DNA of 39,242 bases from an uncultured Erythrobacter sp. (GTDB taxonomy: Bacteria > Pseudomonadota > Alphaproteobacteria > Sphingomonadales > Sphingomonadaceae). Positions within the stretch are counted from its first letter, which is position 1, and each line of letters begins with the position of its first letter. The notes under the pieces are model-generated. The model searched no databases, had not been told where the DNA came from, and saw only the letters and a list, made by a program, of their open reading frames with translations. Of this stretch, positions 1-7,864 are shown piece by piece. The position numbers and the translations under genes are program-made. The stretch is from positions 1-39,242 of the forward strand of contig CALBWA010000021.1 in the NCBI GenBank assembly GCA_937969505.1, in the 5' to 3' direction.

Positions 1-241
1 AGGCCTCGCGATCCAAGGCATCCTCGCGGACTGATTTAGGCAAATTTCCAGTTGCGAACCGGACTATACAAAGCTGCGAACTAAGCTCGCGGCTAGCAAG
101 GCATCTGGGCTGCGGAGATGGGATTTCCGCTTCCACCCCCAGTATACGACATAAGGGGCCAGCACAAACTGCGTCCGCTTTTGGTCATTGGCGTGTTTGT
201 ATTTTATGACCGAGATTGGGTCGTTTGCGGACGGTCGGCAA

Positions 242-1405
242 TCAAGCGAAGAGATCCCGGCTAGCGAGCGTGGCCAATTCTGCGTCACGCTCCTGATCAG
301 CCAGCAAGTGCCCATAAGTGTCAAGCGTTAGCTGGATGCTCTCATGGCCAATCCAGACCTGCAAACGCTTCAGGTCAATTTTGCTGGCGATCCAGCCGCT
401 GGCAGCTGCATGGCGTAAGGCGTGGAACCGATACTTACCCGTCAAAATCGGACTAGCATCGTCATCCAGAACCAGTTGGCCATTCTTATCTAGTTTAGGA
501 CGCCCCAGCCCAGCCCTAACCTGCAACGGAAAGTACATGCGCCGCAGGATGTTGTTATGGCGCATTGGCGTTCCTGCGTTGCTGGGGAACACCAGCCCGA
601 TCTTTGTCGGTTTGCATCGCAGCTTCCACTTCTTCAGCTCAGCGACAAGCTGTGGCGGCATAGGGATAGTGCGCCGCCCTGCCTCACTCTTGGGAGAACC
701 TAACTGTCCCCATTCATCGGCGCGCAGACGGACGGTCAAAGATTCTGCATTCAGATCAATATCGCGCCAGCATAGGCCGCGCAGCTCAGAGGATCGCAAG
801 CCCATTGTGATAGCGGTCAGAATAAATGGCCGCTCATCATCGGTTGCCGCTGCGATCAATTTCTTGAGATCAGCCCGCGCTGGCGGCTCAACTCGCTCGG
901 CCTCGCGCTTCATCTTTCCGACTTTCACGTCCGAAGCAATATTCTGGCTGATCGCGCCAATTTGCATCGCATTACTGAGGATCGCTGAAAGGGCACGAAT
1001 GATTTTGCTGGCCATCGACCTCGATTGCGCCATCAGCAAATCTTGCCGCCATTCGATTAGTTGAGTCTTTGAAAGCTGGGACAGCTTCAATTCTCCAAAC
1101 TTGGGCACGATATGCAGCCGCGCCAATTCACGATAACGCTTGATCGTGCTGCGCTCTAGACCTTCAGCATCGGCAGCCGCTATCCAGAGATCGGCTGCAA
1201 CCGCAACCGTGATGCTATCTCGGTCGTGCGTGTGTCTACCCTGCCTGATCTCATCCCTTGCGCGATCAGCATAGGCGGCTGCCTCTTTCTTCGTCGAGAA
1301 TTGACGAGCACGTCGCTTGCCGTTCTGGTCCTTGTAATCCACCAGCCAGGCGCTCTTCTTGAGGCCTTTGGGTGAAGTCCAATCGCGTTTGCGTATAGCT
1401 GTCAT
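242..1405 (-). CDS. Tyrosine-type site-specific integrase (phage/island integrase)
   Basis: This 387-residue protein is a complete tyrosine recombinase that would catalyse integration and excision of a mobile island. The N-terminal 60 residues resemble an arm-binding domain, followed by a SAM-like core-binding domain (about 65-165) and the catalytic domain (about 175-387). All catalytic residues are visible: Arg204 in GLRSSEL, Lys239, the HALRH box with His328 and Arg331, His354 in WIGHES and the nucleophile Tyr364 in DTYGH. The start has a GAGGG ribosome-binding site that overlaps the stop of the upstream gene, 12 bases away, so the two genes are probably cotranscribed. The gene points left, away from the tRNA-Met 5.8 kb to the right. 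The family is certain; the target site is not known from this window. Confidence 0.95.
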   Translation of the reverse strand: MTAIRKRDWTSPKGLKKSAWLVDYKDQNGKRRARQFSTKKEAAAYADRARDEIRQGRHTHDRDSITVAVAADLWIAAADAEGLERSTIKRYRELARLHIVPKFGELKLSQLSKTQLIEWRQDLLMAQSRSMASKIIRALSAILSNAMQIGAISQNIASDVKVGKMKREAERVEPPARADLKKLIAAATDDERPFILTAITMGLRSSELRGLCWRDIDLNAESLTVRLRADEWGQLGSPKSEAGRRTIPMPPQLVAELKKWKLRCKPTKIGLVFPSNAGTPMRHNNILRRMYFPLQVRAGLGRPKLDKNGQLVLDDDASPILTGKYRFHALRHAAASGWIASKIDLKRLQVWIGHESIQLTLDTYGHLLADQERDAELATLASRDLFA

Positions 1406-1417
1406 ATCAATCCCTCT

Positions 1418-2044
1418 TCAGAAAGGCACCGGAGGACCACCATCGGCGTAGTCCCAAAGCTGTTGACCTTCATCCCGCTTCTTGGACCATTCGCCGTACT
1501 CAGGTGACCACTTAGGGCGGTGAACTTGCCCTACATCACCGGCAAGCCGATTGACCCGCTCTAGCAAATAGTCGGCTCTCAATATCTGCATCCCCGCCCG
1601 CGATGCTGTCTCTGGTCTTGGGAAACAGAGCACCTGCTCTGTCAACGAAGTAAGATCATGCACTGAGACGATGTCTTCTCGCGAACCATCCCGTGCCACA
1701 GGTGGTTGCCCAGCTACACAGACAAAAGTCTCAAAGTCTTCGCGATACCCTAAGCGAGAGTGTGCGCGACCGAATGCAGCTTGGAACCGATCCCAATACA
1801 AAGTTACCAGATCTGTTGCGGCCTTCGCTGCCAAACCTGTTCCCAACACCTCAAATGCGACAGCAAGTTGCAAGAGGTGTTCGGCAGTATAAGTCATTCG
1901 AACACCCCGCCCAATGTTCACGCCGTGCGGGAACTCCAACCTTTGAAGTTGCTTCATACGTGATCGAAAGGTTGAGACCTTATCGGGATGAACCCCCAAA
2001 TACGCCGCCAAGATTGCCTCCAGTTGCCGATAAGTAAGTTTCAC
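1418..2044 (-). CDS. Hypothetical protein, possible DNA-binding regulator next to integrase
   Basis: I do not recognise a named family for this 208-residue protein. Its N-terminal part (about 1-85) has the look of a helix-turn-helix region: TYRQLEAILAAYLGV, then a basic stretch RSRMKQLQRLEFP, then a helix TYTAEHLLQLAVAFEVL that recalls MerR-like or phage regulators. The C-terminal half is polar with no membrane segment. It lies directly upstream of the integrase in the same orientation with a 12-base gap, and diverges from the small excisionase-like gene, so a role in controlling integration or excision is plausible but inferred. On its upstream side there is a TTGACT element (2096-2101, minus strand) with a poor -10 match. 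It could equally be an unrelated cargo gene. Confidence 0.6.
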   Translation of the reverse strand: MKLTYRQLEAILAAYLGVHPDKVSTFRSRMKQLQRLEFPHGVNIGRGVRMTYTAEHLLQLAVAFEVLGTGLAAKAATDLVTLYWDRFQAAFGRAHSRLGYREDFETFVCVAGQPPVARDGSREDIVSVHDLTSLTEQVLCFPRPETASRAGMQILRADYLLERVNRLAGDVGQVHRPKWSPEYGEWSKKRDEGQQLWDYADGGPPVPF

Positions 2045-2161
2045 CCGCGTTATCCCCCGATTTGGTTACGGGTGTAGCCCTATCCTCTTGCGCGGAGTCA
2101 ATGCAACTGTAAAGGTCATTTTGGATACAGTCGTAACTTAGCTGTGCACAAAGGAAGAACA

Positions 2162-2341
2162 ATGCTTGCAAATGACCTCATCAAAGGAGCAAAGTCTGTT
2201 GAAGCGGAAACCGGTGGAATGATCTCGCAACGTCAAGTTTATCACTTGGTCGAGCAGGGCCATCTGCCAGTTATACGTAAAGGGCGCTCGATGTATTTCA
2301 GGCGTTCAGAACTCGAAGCAGCATTTCGCTCTGAGATGTGA
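2162..2341 (+). CDS. Small excisionase/AlpA-like helix-turn-helix protein
   Basis: A 59-residue protein with the winged-helix layout of excisionases and AlpA-type regulators: a helix-turn-helix segment around MISQRQVYHLVEQGHLPVIRKG, then a short wing (RSMYFRRSEL) and a final helix. I chose ATG 2162 because AAGGAAG at 2151-2157 is a good ribosome-binding site for it; a GTG at 2144 is open in the same frame but has none. It is divergent from the 1418-2044 gene with a 117-base shared upstream region. Such proteins usually act as recombination directionality factors or switch on the integrase; here that role is inferred from size, fold and neighbours. Confidence 0.75.
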   Translation: MLANDLIKGAKSVEAETGGMISQRQVYHLVEQGHLPVIRKGRSMYFRRSELEAAFRSEM

Positions 2342-2370
2342 ATAGCTTCCTGCTTGGCTGGGTTGGTTAG

Positions 2371-2805
2371 AAACTCTGGCAGTCAAGCAGTATCCCAACA
2401 CCAGAAGGGGTTCGGTCAAATTGGAAAGCCCAGTCCGAAAGGCAGAGGGGCGACCGGCGGGGTCTAGGAAAGCCCCGAAAGCAACTGCTAAGCATCTGGC
2501 GGCCTAACGACCAGAAGCGCCCTTAAGCGACGGTCGGCTCCGAGGTTCAGGCTTCACCGATTAAAACGCAAAGTGGCCGGACTGCCTTTGCCATCGGATT
2601 ACTCATTGAGTGTCCAGAGGCAGGGGTAGTAGTCCTATGCCCTTTTCGCTCAGGTCTCACCAAGGTTCAGATAGGATCAGAACACGTTGAGCAAGCGGAA
2701 CTAAGCAAGTTCGATATCGCTTGGCCCGATGGCCCGTTGGTCGATGCGGTCAGAATTGCCTCGATGACTTGCCAAAAGAAACTAGAAAATTCGGAAAATT
2801 TTTGA
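2371..2805 (+). pseudogene. Possible decayed open frame without start codon
   Basis: The 467-base stretch between the excisionase-like gene and the next gene holds no normal ORF. One frame, starting after the stop at 2368-2370, is open to 2523, broken by TAA at 2524-2526, and open again to the TGA at 2803-2805. There is no ATG near its beginning. The second part (92 codons) reads like protein, for example FAIGLLIECPEAGVVVLCPF and KFDIAWPDGPLVDAV. It could be a gene remnant or chance. An inverted repeat CTGCCT/AGGCAG lies inside (about 2582-2620). I recognise no family and do not assign a function. Confidence 0.3.
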
Positions 2806-2808
2806 GAT

Positions 2809-3435
2809 TTATCGGGCGTCCAAACGTTGAATGAGGCCAATCGCCGCCATCATTTCGACCGAACAAAGGTCGTCAAGATAATCGAACTCATGAAGCAACC
2901 GGTCGTAAGTGCGCTTATGCATTCCTTTTGGTCGTGTGGGGTAGTTACCCCAACCTTGCTGACACCCCAGCTTCTTTTGCAACCGGAATAAGCGCTCGAA
3001 AATCGCGTCCTTTCTCGGAATTCGTTGAGAATGATACCCCAATTTCCAGGCCCCGCGTGATGCAAACCTGTCACCTTGAGGTGGCAAGTACAGCTTTCCG
3101 ATGCGCGAGCCATTGTAAGGGCAGATCATCCACCACCTCTTGCCGCCAAAATTTGGCTCGGTGTAGACTAGCCGAACAGCTTGTTTGACTTCCTCCTGTT
3201 CGTGACCCTCCTCCCTTGTGTAGGTTAGAAAGAGATTTGAATATTCGGGGGCACGCATATCAGCCCGATAACTGATGCTTCCGGCAGGATTGCCGCCACT
3301 ATTCCAATAGATCGTTCCAGAGGTTTCATTGCCCGCCCGCACCATGTCCTTTCGCATCATCCACGCCAGATCGATGCGCCGCGAAGCGTCTGCCGTTGGC
3401 CTTCCGTATTGTCGCCCTGATCCATAACCACCCAT
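2809..3435 (-). CDS. Conserved hypothetical protein with GGYGSGR N-terminus and degenerate zinc ribbon
   Basis: A 208-residue soluble protein of unknown function that starts with MGGYGSGRQYGRPT, an N-terminus I associate with a family of uncharacterised proteins found on proteobacterial mobile elements. In that family, from memory, the middle contains a zinc ribbon of the form CPxCGRRVxKLYLPPGG..FACRHC. Here the corresponding stretch (WWMICPYNGSRIGKLYLPP, then FASRGAWKLGY) keeps the KLYLPP core but only the first Cys; the other three ligand positions are Asn, Ser and Ala. The gene lies 46 bases downstream of the type IIG restriction-modification stop, on the same strand. No ribosome-binding site is visible; instead the start codon lies in the foot of a perfect inverted repeat (3432-3469). 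Function unknown. Confidence 0.7.
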   Translation of the reverse strand: MGGYGSGRQYGRPTADASRRIDLAWMMRKDMVRAGNETSGTIYWNSGGNPAGSISYRADMRAPEYSNLFLTYTREEGHEQEEVKQAVRLVYTEPNFGGKRWWMICPYNGSRIGKLYLPPQGDRFASRGAWKLGYHSQRIPRKDAIFERLFRLQKKLGCQQGWGNYPTRPKGMHKRTYDRLLHEFDYLDDLCSVEMMAAIGLIQRLDAR

Positions 3436-3469
3436 TAGGCTGTATTAACAGTCTAATACAGCCTAATGG
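3432..3469. repeat. Perfect 16-bp inverted repeat with 6-base spacer over a start codon
   Basis: The left arm CCATTAGGCTGTATTA (3432-3447) and right arm TAATACAGCCTAATGG (3454-3469) are exact reverse complements, separated by ACAGTC. On the minus strand the structure begins 12 bases after the stop of the type IIG gene and its far arm contains the ATG (3435-3433) of the GGYGSGR gene. There is no following T run, so it is a poor intrinsic terminator. It could be a protein operator, an RNA hairpin that blocks initiation, or both. Confidence 0.85.
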
Positions 3470-3481
3470 AAGCCCGGGTGT

Positions 3482-6400
3482 CTATATATTCGCTTCCAGC
3501 AATTCGATTTCGTCCTGAGTGAGGTTGAACAGGGCATAGACCTGCGCGTTGATCGCGCTTTCCGCCTGCGCGATTTCGGCGCTGAGTTGATCGATGCGCG
3601 CTTTGGTTTCGGCAATCCAGTCTTGCCAATCGTTACGGTCTTTTAATGGGACTTCGGCTTTGAGGCTCTTTTTGACCTCTTTTTGGAATGCGGCGAAGTC
3701 GGACAGCAACCACCATTCTTTCAACTTGCTAGATAGCTTTGCGGATGCCGTGTCGGCGGCAAGATCAGGGATGCGGCGGGTGATGCTCAGCTGGAGCGCG
3801 TAACGCAGTTCAGCGGCGGTCTGAGCGGCTTCCGCGAGTTTGCCGAGAGCTTCCCTCTGGTCTGGCGTGGCATGGGGGATTGGAAGCTTGCCTAAGCCTT
3901 TCGGCTGGATCTCAAAAAAACCTCCCTCTTTAGGAGTGAAGAGGTCTGGTAGGAATATCTCAGCAACAGATGAGTTCAGTAAGCCAAGCAAGAAGTCGGT
4001 TTCGGCTCCGGCTGTCATAAAATATGACGTGTTGCCAAGAAAACCACCTGAGGAGTCGGCTGCAAATGTGGGACGACTAGAGATTTTTGTGGAGAGAATC
4101 TTTCTCTCACTGAACCGATCATAAAAACTACAGGCTCGGAGTTCCCACCAATAGTCCCCTTGATCAGATCGTTTCCTGCAAGCGGTTTCATGTGTTGAAA
4201 GCAACTCGCACACCTCGGGGTATTTGACTTTCAGTTTTTGCCATTGTGTAGCTTCGTCTGCGCGCCCAAATATCCTGTCTGTCCATCCGCGTTCGAAAAG
4301 AATGAGCCAGACATCGCGAGCTTCAACTCGCCATCTTTCGATATCCCTTCCGCCTATCCAAGGTTTCAAAATGTCTGCGCTTGCAGGGTTTTTGGAAACC
4401 AGCTCGTTTCGAACATTACCATCAACTAGAAAAGCAGGATTACGGCCGGTCGTTATTCCTCTCGTCGCTTCGGAAACGAGCTCACCTAAGCATGTTTTGC
4501 CAGAGGTAAGCTTGGATCGCAGCCGGGCCAACTCTGGGGATTCAAATTGCCAAAACCCAGCGCCCAAATGACTTTGGAGAAATGGAGCTTTTGCGTCCGA
4601 GAAAGCCTCTCCAAAGCTCCCTGAGGGCATCTGATCAATGTTCCAAAAATGAAATTCATGGCCGCTTTCCGGGAGAGCTGCCTGCAATGTCAAGATGACT
4701 GGGTATGCTGTTACCCCCTCAAAGACTTGGTTGTCACCGAAGTTTAGCAAACTCTCGAGCTTCGCATTCTTGCGCAGAAAGTTGCGTAAATGCTTTCCAG
4801 CATCAACCTTAAAGAAAGTGGCCGAGCTGATATAGCCGAGCCGCCCGCCCGGTTTCAGGATACGCACGCCTCGCTCGAAGAAGTAAGCATAAAGATCAGC
4901 GACTCCGTGGAATACTTCGAAGCGGTCTTTGAGGTAGGGCTTAAGCTCCTTCAGCAATTCCTGTCGGACATAGGGCGGATTGCCCAGGACCACATCAAAT
5001 CCGCCTTCGGCGAACACATCGGGAAAGGCCTCTTTCCAGACAAAGCCATGCTCGCGGTAAGCGTAGGAGCTATCTTCGATCAGGCTGTCGCCCACACGCA
5101 AACTGCCATCCAAGCTGTCGAGCACTTTGCCGCGCCGTGCGGTCTTGATCCAAAGCGAGAGTTTGGCGATCTCCACGCTTTCTGAGTTCACATCCACGCC
5201 GAACAGATTGTTTGTCAGGATTTCACTGTCCGGATCGAAAAGGTCGCGACCGCCCGTTAGTGCAGCGAGCTTGCCGTTCACTCGCTCAAGCTCAGCCTTC
5301 ATCCAATCAAACGCAATCACCAGAAACACGCCAGAGCCGCAGGCTGGATCAACAATTCGCAAGCTTGTTAGCTGTTGGCGATACGCTTCCCACGCTTCAT
5401 TTTCAGCGCCTTTGCGCTTCCACTTGATTTCTTCATCATCGGCCTTTGCGCCCTTGGCGGCATATTCGGCCAAAATGCCATCAAAGATTTTGCGGCAATG
5501 GGTGCCCAGCGTTTGCTCGACAATAAAGCGCGCCACATAGTCAGGCGTGTAGACCACACCATCGCGTTTGCGCCGCCCGCTCGTGCCGCTTGCCCTCTTT
5601 TCGGTTGGCGCTTCGCCCAGCGCCTCGGCCTGCAATTGTTCGACATCGGCAATCGATTGCTCGAAAATATGACCCAGCACAGTGACAGAGATTTCGCTCG
5701 CAAAATCATACGCGCCAAGCCGTTTGAACCCTTCGCATATCTCATCTGGAATGGTCAGCGAGCGGATGATGGGATCACGCGCGAACAGGCCGCCATTGTA
5801 GCGCGGGATATTGAGCTGGTCCGATCCCTGATCGATGGCGCTGAACAGGCCCAGGAAGTTCTCCCAGACGGGTTTAGGATTGTAGGGATCATTGTGCTCG
5901 AAAGCGTTGAGCAGGCTGTCATCAGGGACAAGACCGTTATCTTCGGCAAAGGCAATAAACAGCACCCGGTCCAGAATGGTCTGGCCAACGCCAATCGCCT
6001 CTAACGGCTCGATATCCGCTTTGGCCGCTCGCACTGCCCCAATCAGACTGGAGCGCAGCATCTTGTAATCGGTGTAAAGCGCATCGGTGATGTCTTTATC
6101 TTCGGCGCGGCTTTCAGTAAGCAAACTAGCCGTTTCGCCTGAAAGCAGGTTGTCGGCGCATAGCAACAAGGCAAAGCGTTGATATTCATCTGGCTGGTGA
6201 AGTTTGGCGAGGTCAAAACTTTCGAAGAATTGCCGCCCGTCCGCATAGCTGTAGAGCCGGATTTCAAGATAGTTGGAGACCAGCACCCATTTGCTGCCCA
6301 CATTGTTGCTGGCATATTCCCACGCCTGATCGACCGGGCTTTTGGCGCGCCCCGGCATGATGGCATCGAGGTCTCTCGTTTTCGCGCCCTTCAACTCGAA

Positions 6401-6529
6401 AGGGGCAAGGATAGCCTTCTTGTCTTTGGCAAATTGGCCAAGCGCTAGATCGACTGAACCAGCTCCAATCTGGGTTTCCACGTCAACTGTCCAAGAGCCG
6501 CTTTCATTGAAATCAGCATAGCCCAACAC
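3482..6529 (-). CDS. Eco57I-like type IIG restriction-modification enzyme (nuclease-methyltransferase fusion)
   Basis: From GTG 6529 this reads 1015 residues. Residues 20-75 carry a PD-(D/E)xK-type nuclease signature: Asp27 in SVDLAL, Glu45-x-Lys47 in PFELKG and a Gln in DQAWEYA. The gamma-type N6-adenine methyltransferase follows, with motif X GVVYTPDYVARFIV (324-337), motif I DPACGSG (394-400) and motif IV NPPY (517-520). The remainder (about 530-1015) is probably the target recognition domain plus C-terminal helices. Such enzymes methylate adenine in their own site and cut nearby DNA, using one polypeptide; no separate restriction or specificity gene is nearby. The true start of the family is probably ATG 6703, but an in-frame TGA at codon 28 lies between (see the 5' feature). 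Whether active protein is made is uncertain. It could also be a methylase-only defence component. Confidence 0.88.
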   Translation of the reverse strand: MLGYADFNESGSWTVDVETQIGAGSVDLALGQFAKDKKAILAPFELKGAKTRDLDAIMPGRAKSPVDQAWEYASNNVGSKWVLVSNYLEIRLYSYADGRQFFESFDLAKLHQPDEYQRFALLLCADNLLSGETASLLTESRAEDKDITDALYTDYKMLRSSLIGAVRAAKADIEPLEAIGVGQTILDRVLFIAFAEDNGLVPDDSLLNAFEHNDPYNPKPVWENFLGLFSAIDQGSDQLNIPRYNGGLFARDPIIRSLTIPDEICEGFKRLGAYDFASEISVTVLGHIFEQSIADVEQLQAEALGEAPTEKRASGTSGRRKRDGVVYTPDYVARFIVEQTLGTHCRKIFDGILAEYAAKGAKADDEEIKWKRKGAENEAWEAYRQQLTSLRIVDPACGSGVFLVIAFDWMKAELERVNGKLAALTGGRDLFDPDSEILTNNLFGVDVNSESVEIAKLSLWIKTARRGKVLDSLDGSLRVGDSLIEDSSYAYREHGFVWKEAFPDVFAEGGFDVVLGNPPYVRQELLKELKPYLKDRFEVFHGVADLYAYFFERGVRILKPGGRLGYISSATFFKVDAGKHLRNFLRKNAKLESLLNFGDNQVFEGVTAYPVILTLQAALPESGHEFHFWNIDQMPSGSFGEAFSDAKAPFLQSHLGAGFWQFESPELARLRSKLTSGKTCLGELVSEATRGITTGRNPAFLVDGNVRNELVSKNPASADILKPWIGGRDIERWRVEARDVWLILFERGWTDRIFGRADEATQWQKLKVKYPEVCELLSTHETACRKRSDQGDYWWELRACSFYDRFSERKILSTKISSRPTFAADSSGGFLGNTSYFMTAGAETDFLLGLLNSSVAEIFLPDLFTPKEGGFFEIQPKGLGKLPIPHATPDQREALGKLAEAAQTAAELRYALQLSITRRIPDLAADTASAKLSSKLKEWWLLSDFAAFQKEVKKSLKAEVPLKDRNDWQDWIAETKARIDQLSAEIAQAESAINAQVYALFNLTQDEIELLEANI

Positions 6530-6703
6530 TTCGCAAACAATTCGTTGTTTGAAATTGCCATGCAGCGCGGTTTCCTTCTGTTGGTTGATCGATCCGTCAT
6601 CAATCGTTGCAGCCCAATCTCACAAGATAGCGAGCTTTGCTGGATCAGGCGGCTCAGCTCGTCCGATGTGGCGCGCGATAGTCTTGCGATTGAATAGCTG
6701 CAT
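6530..6703 (-). pseudogene. Interrupted 5' end of the type IIG gene (in-frame TGA at codon 28)
   Basis: Reading leftward from ATG 6703 (preceded by GGCGGA), the frame is MQLFNRKTIARHIGRAEPPD and continues to LAIL, then TGA at 6622-6620, then DWAATIDDGSINQQKETALH and onward without break into the 1015-residue ORF. Both flanks of the stop look like genuine N-terminal sequence of Eco57I-type enzymes, which usually have a KE..L...F....VLGY segment just before the nuclease domain. Thus one nonsense codon separates 27 codons from the rest. No frameshift is needed. After the TGA the first NTG of good type is GTG 6529, without a clear ribosome-binding site. Confidence 0.75.
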
Positions 6704-6714
6704 GTTCCGCCTGA

Positions 6715-6942
6715 GTAATTGCAGTAGTTGGCTTAACCGCTGCCCGCCCAAGCGACAAATATTTTCCTAAATCAATTGGGAATTTCAATGACGCCTTCGA
6801 GCTACCGACAGACAAAGACAACCATGCGCTCTCTATTTCGCTCTACTTTGGTGAAACCTCCGCACGTGCGGGCGAGAAACTGTATTTGCGTTACAGACAA
6901 AGATCATTGCTGGTGTCCAGTTTGAAGAACAGAGAGATTTGA
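6715..6942 (+). other. Open frame without start in the RM-tRNA intergenic region
   Basis: The 478 bases between the type IIG gene and tRNA-Met hold no normal gene. A 75-codon plus-strand frame runs from after a TGA (6712-6714) to TGA 6940-6942 with no start codon in its first part. Some of it reads like protein (ALSISLYFGETSARAGEKLY). It may be a fragment left by recombination or chance. The remainder, 6943-7181, is AT-rich and I see nothing else in it. The base just left of 7182 is the natural candidate for an island attachment site because it abuts the tRNA 3' end. Confidence 0.2.
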
Positions 6943-7181
6943 TGTCCCCCTACGCTTAAGCCGACATATCAACACTTCGCCAAAGTCCGACATAAAATCG
7001 CGCAAATTGAACAGGCGTTATAGCGACCGGATTCCATGTCGCCTATAAGTTGCGCGGACTAGCCGGAATTGATCGGAAACCGGCGAGAAATGGCGGAAAT
7101 GCTCGCAACACTGTGCAACATTCCAATTGCACTCTGACTGGCGCAGACTTGAAAACAATCAAGATAAATCAAGAGTTTGGT

Positions 7182-7258
7182 TGGTAGCGGAGGAGGGACT
7201 TGAACCCCCGACACGCGGATTATGATTCCGCTGCTCTAACCACCTGAGCTACTCCGCC
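7182..7258 (-). tRNA. tRNA-Met (anticodon CAT), elongator type
   Basis: On the minus strand a full 77-base cloverleaf folds: acceptor GGCGGAG with CTCCGCT (G-U at 1-72), D arm GCTC...GAGC, anticodon stem GCGGA/TCCGC around loop ATCATAA, T arm GGGGG TTCAAGT CCCTC, and encoded CCA. The anticodon is CAT. The paired first base argues against initiator tRNA; elongator Met is likeliest, though a lysidine-modified Ile2 tRNA also has CAT. Its 3' end faces the accessory segment. Confidence 0.93.
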
Positions 7259-7337
7259 GCACCAATCGCCATCGCTCGCAATTCGAGGGAGGCAAGGCGG
7301 CGCATTTAGGGGCGCACCGGCCTGCGGTCAACACCGT

Positions 7338-7859
7338 TTAAACCTTTTCGCGACCCCTGAAGGCAAACCTACCCATCAATTCCCATGGTCCCCTGCGATA
7401 GCGATGCAGCGCAAGGCCATGGAAGGCAAAGCTGCGCGGCTCAATTACGGGTTCAAGATGCTCTTGCAGCGCCCTTGCTTCTTCGATCGTCACCTTGTTC
7501 TGGACCGTCACATGGAGCCGCGGACGGTGCTGGTCCTGACCCGTCAGCAGACCGTGAAAATGATCGGCGATATGGTCACGCAAATGCAGGATGCCCTCGC
7601 TTTCCAGCTTCAGCGCAGTGCCCTTGCCCAGCGGCATCACTCCAACCAGCCGGGCATCAACCGGAGCAAGTTCGCTGGTGAGGTGCTTGCACACATCGCT
7701 TAGCTCCTCCGCGCATTGAGGAGGGAGGGCGTGGAACAGCGTTACATGCGCTTCAAGATAATTGCGCTCTGGCGGAAAGTGGGCATCGCGCAGCCGTGTC
7801 GCCCAGCGGTGCAGATCGGGCGGCAATTGTGCGGTCAGGATGATGGGCGCATCATCCAT
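7338..7859 (-). CDS. 2H phosphoesterase family protein (2'-5' RNA ligase / LigT-like)
   Basis: A 173-residue protein with the two HxT catalytic motifs of the 2H phosphoesterase fold: His38-Val-Thr40 (EAHVTLFHALPP) and His116-Val-Thr118 (RLHVTVQNK). Members hydrolyse 2',3'-cyclic phosphates or reversibly join 2'-5' bonds in RNA; the exact substrate cannot be told. It is cytoplasmic, has no signal peptide and fits the usual family length of 170-190. It is the last gene of a leftward run, 5 bases after mltG, so it is probably cotranscribed with acpP-fabF-mltG. Confidence 0.85.
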   Translation of the reverse strand: MDDAPIILTAQLPPDLHRWATRLRDAHFPPERNYLEAHVTLFHALPPQCAEELSDVCKHLTSELAPVDARLVGVMPLGKGTALKLESEGILHLRDHIADHFHGLLTGQDQHRPRLHVTVQNKVTIEEARALQEHLEPVIEPRSFAFHGLALHRYRRGPWELMGRFAFRGREKV

Positions 7860-7864
7860 CGCTG

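Noticed and set aside
1..34. Plus-strand frame GLAIQGILAD then stop at the window edge, as the end of a gene
   Set aside because: Only ten codons are visible; the minus strand reads an equally plausible start there (ATG at 21-19). The rest of 1-241 holds nothing I can support.
64..324. 86-codon minus-strand ORF beside the integrase
   Set aside because: It overlaps the integrase 3' end in another frame, has no ribosome-binding site and no recognisable content.
6601..6703. A frameshift in the 5' end of the type IIG gene
   Set aside because: On rereading, the codons from ATG 6703 to GTG 6529 are in one frame; only the TGA interrupts them.
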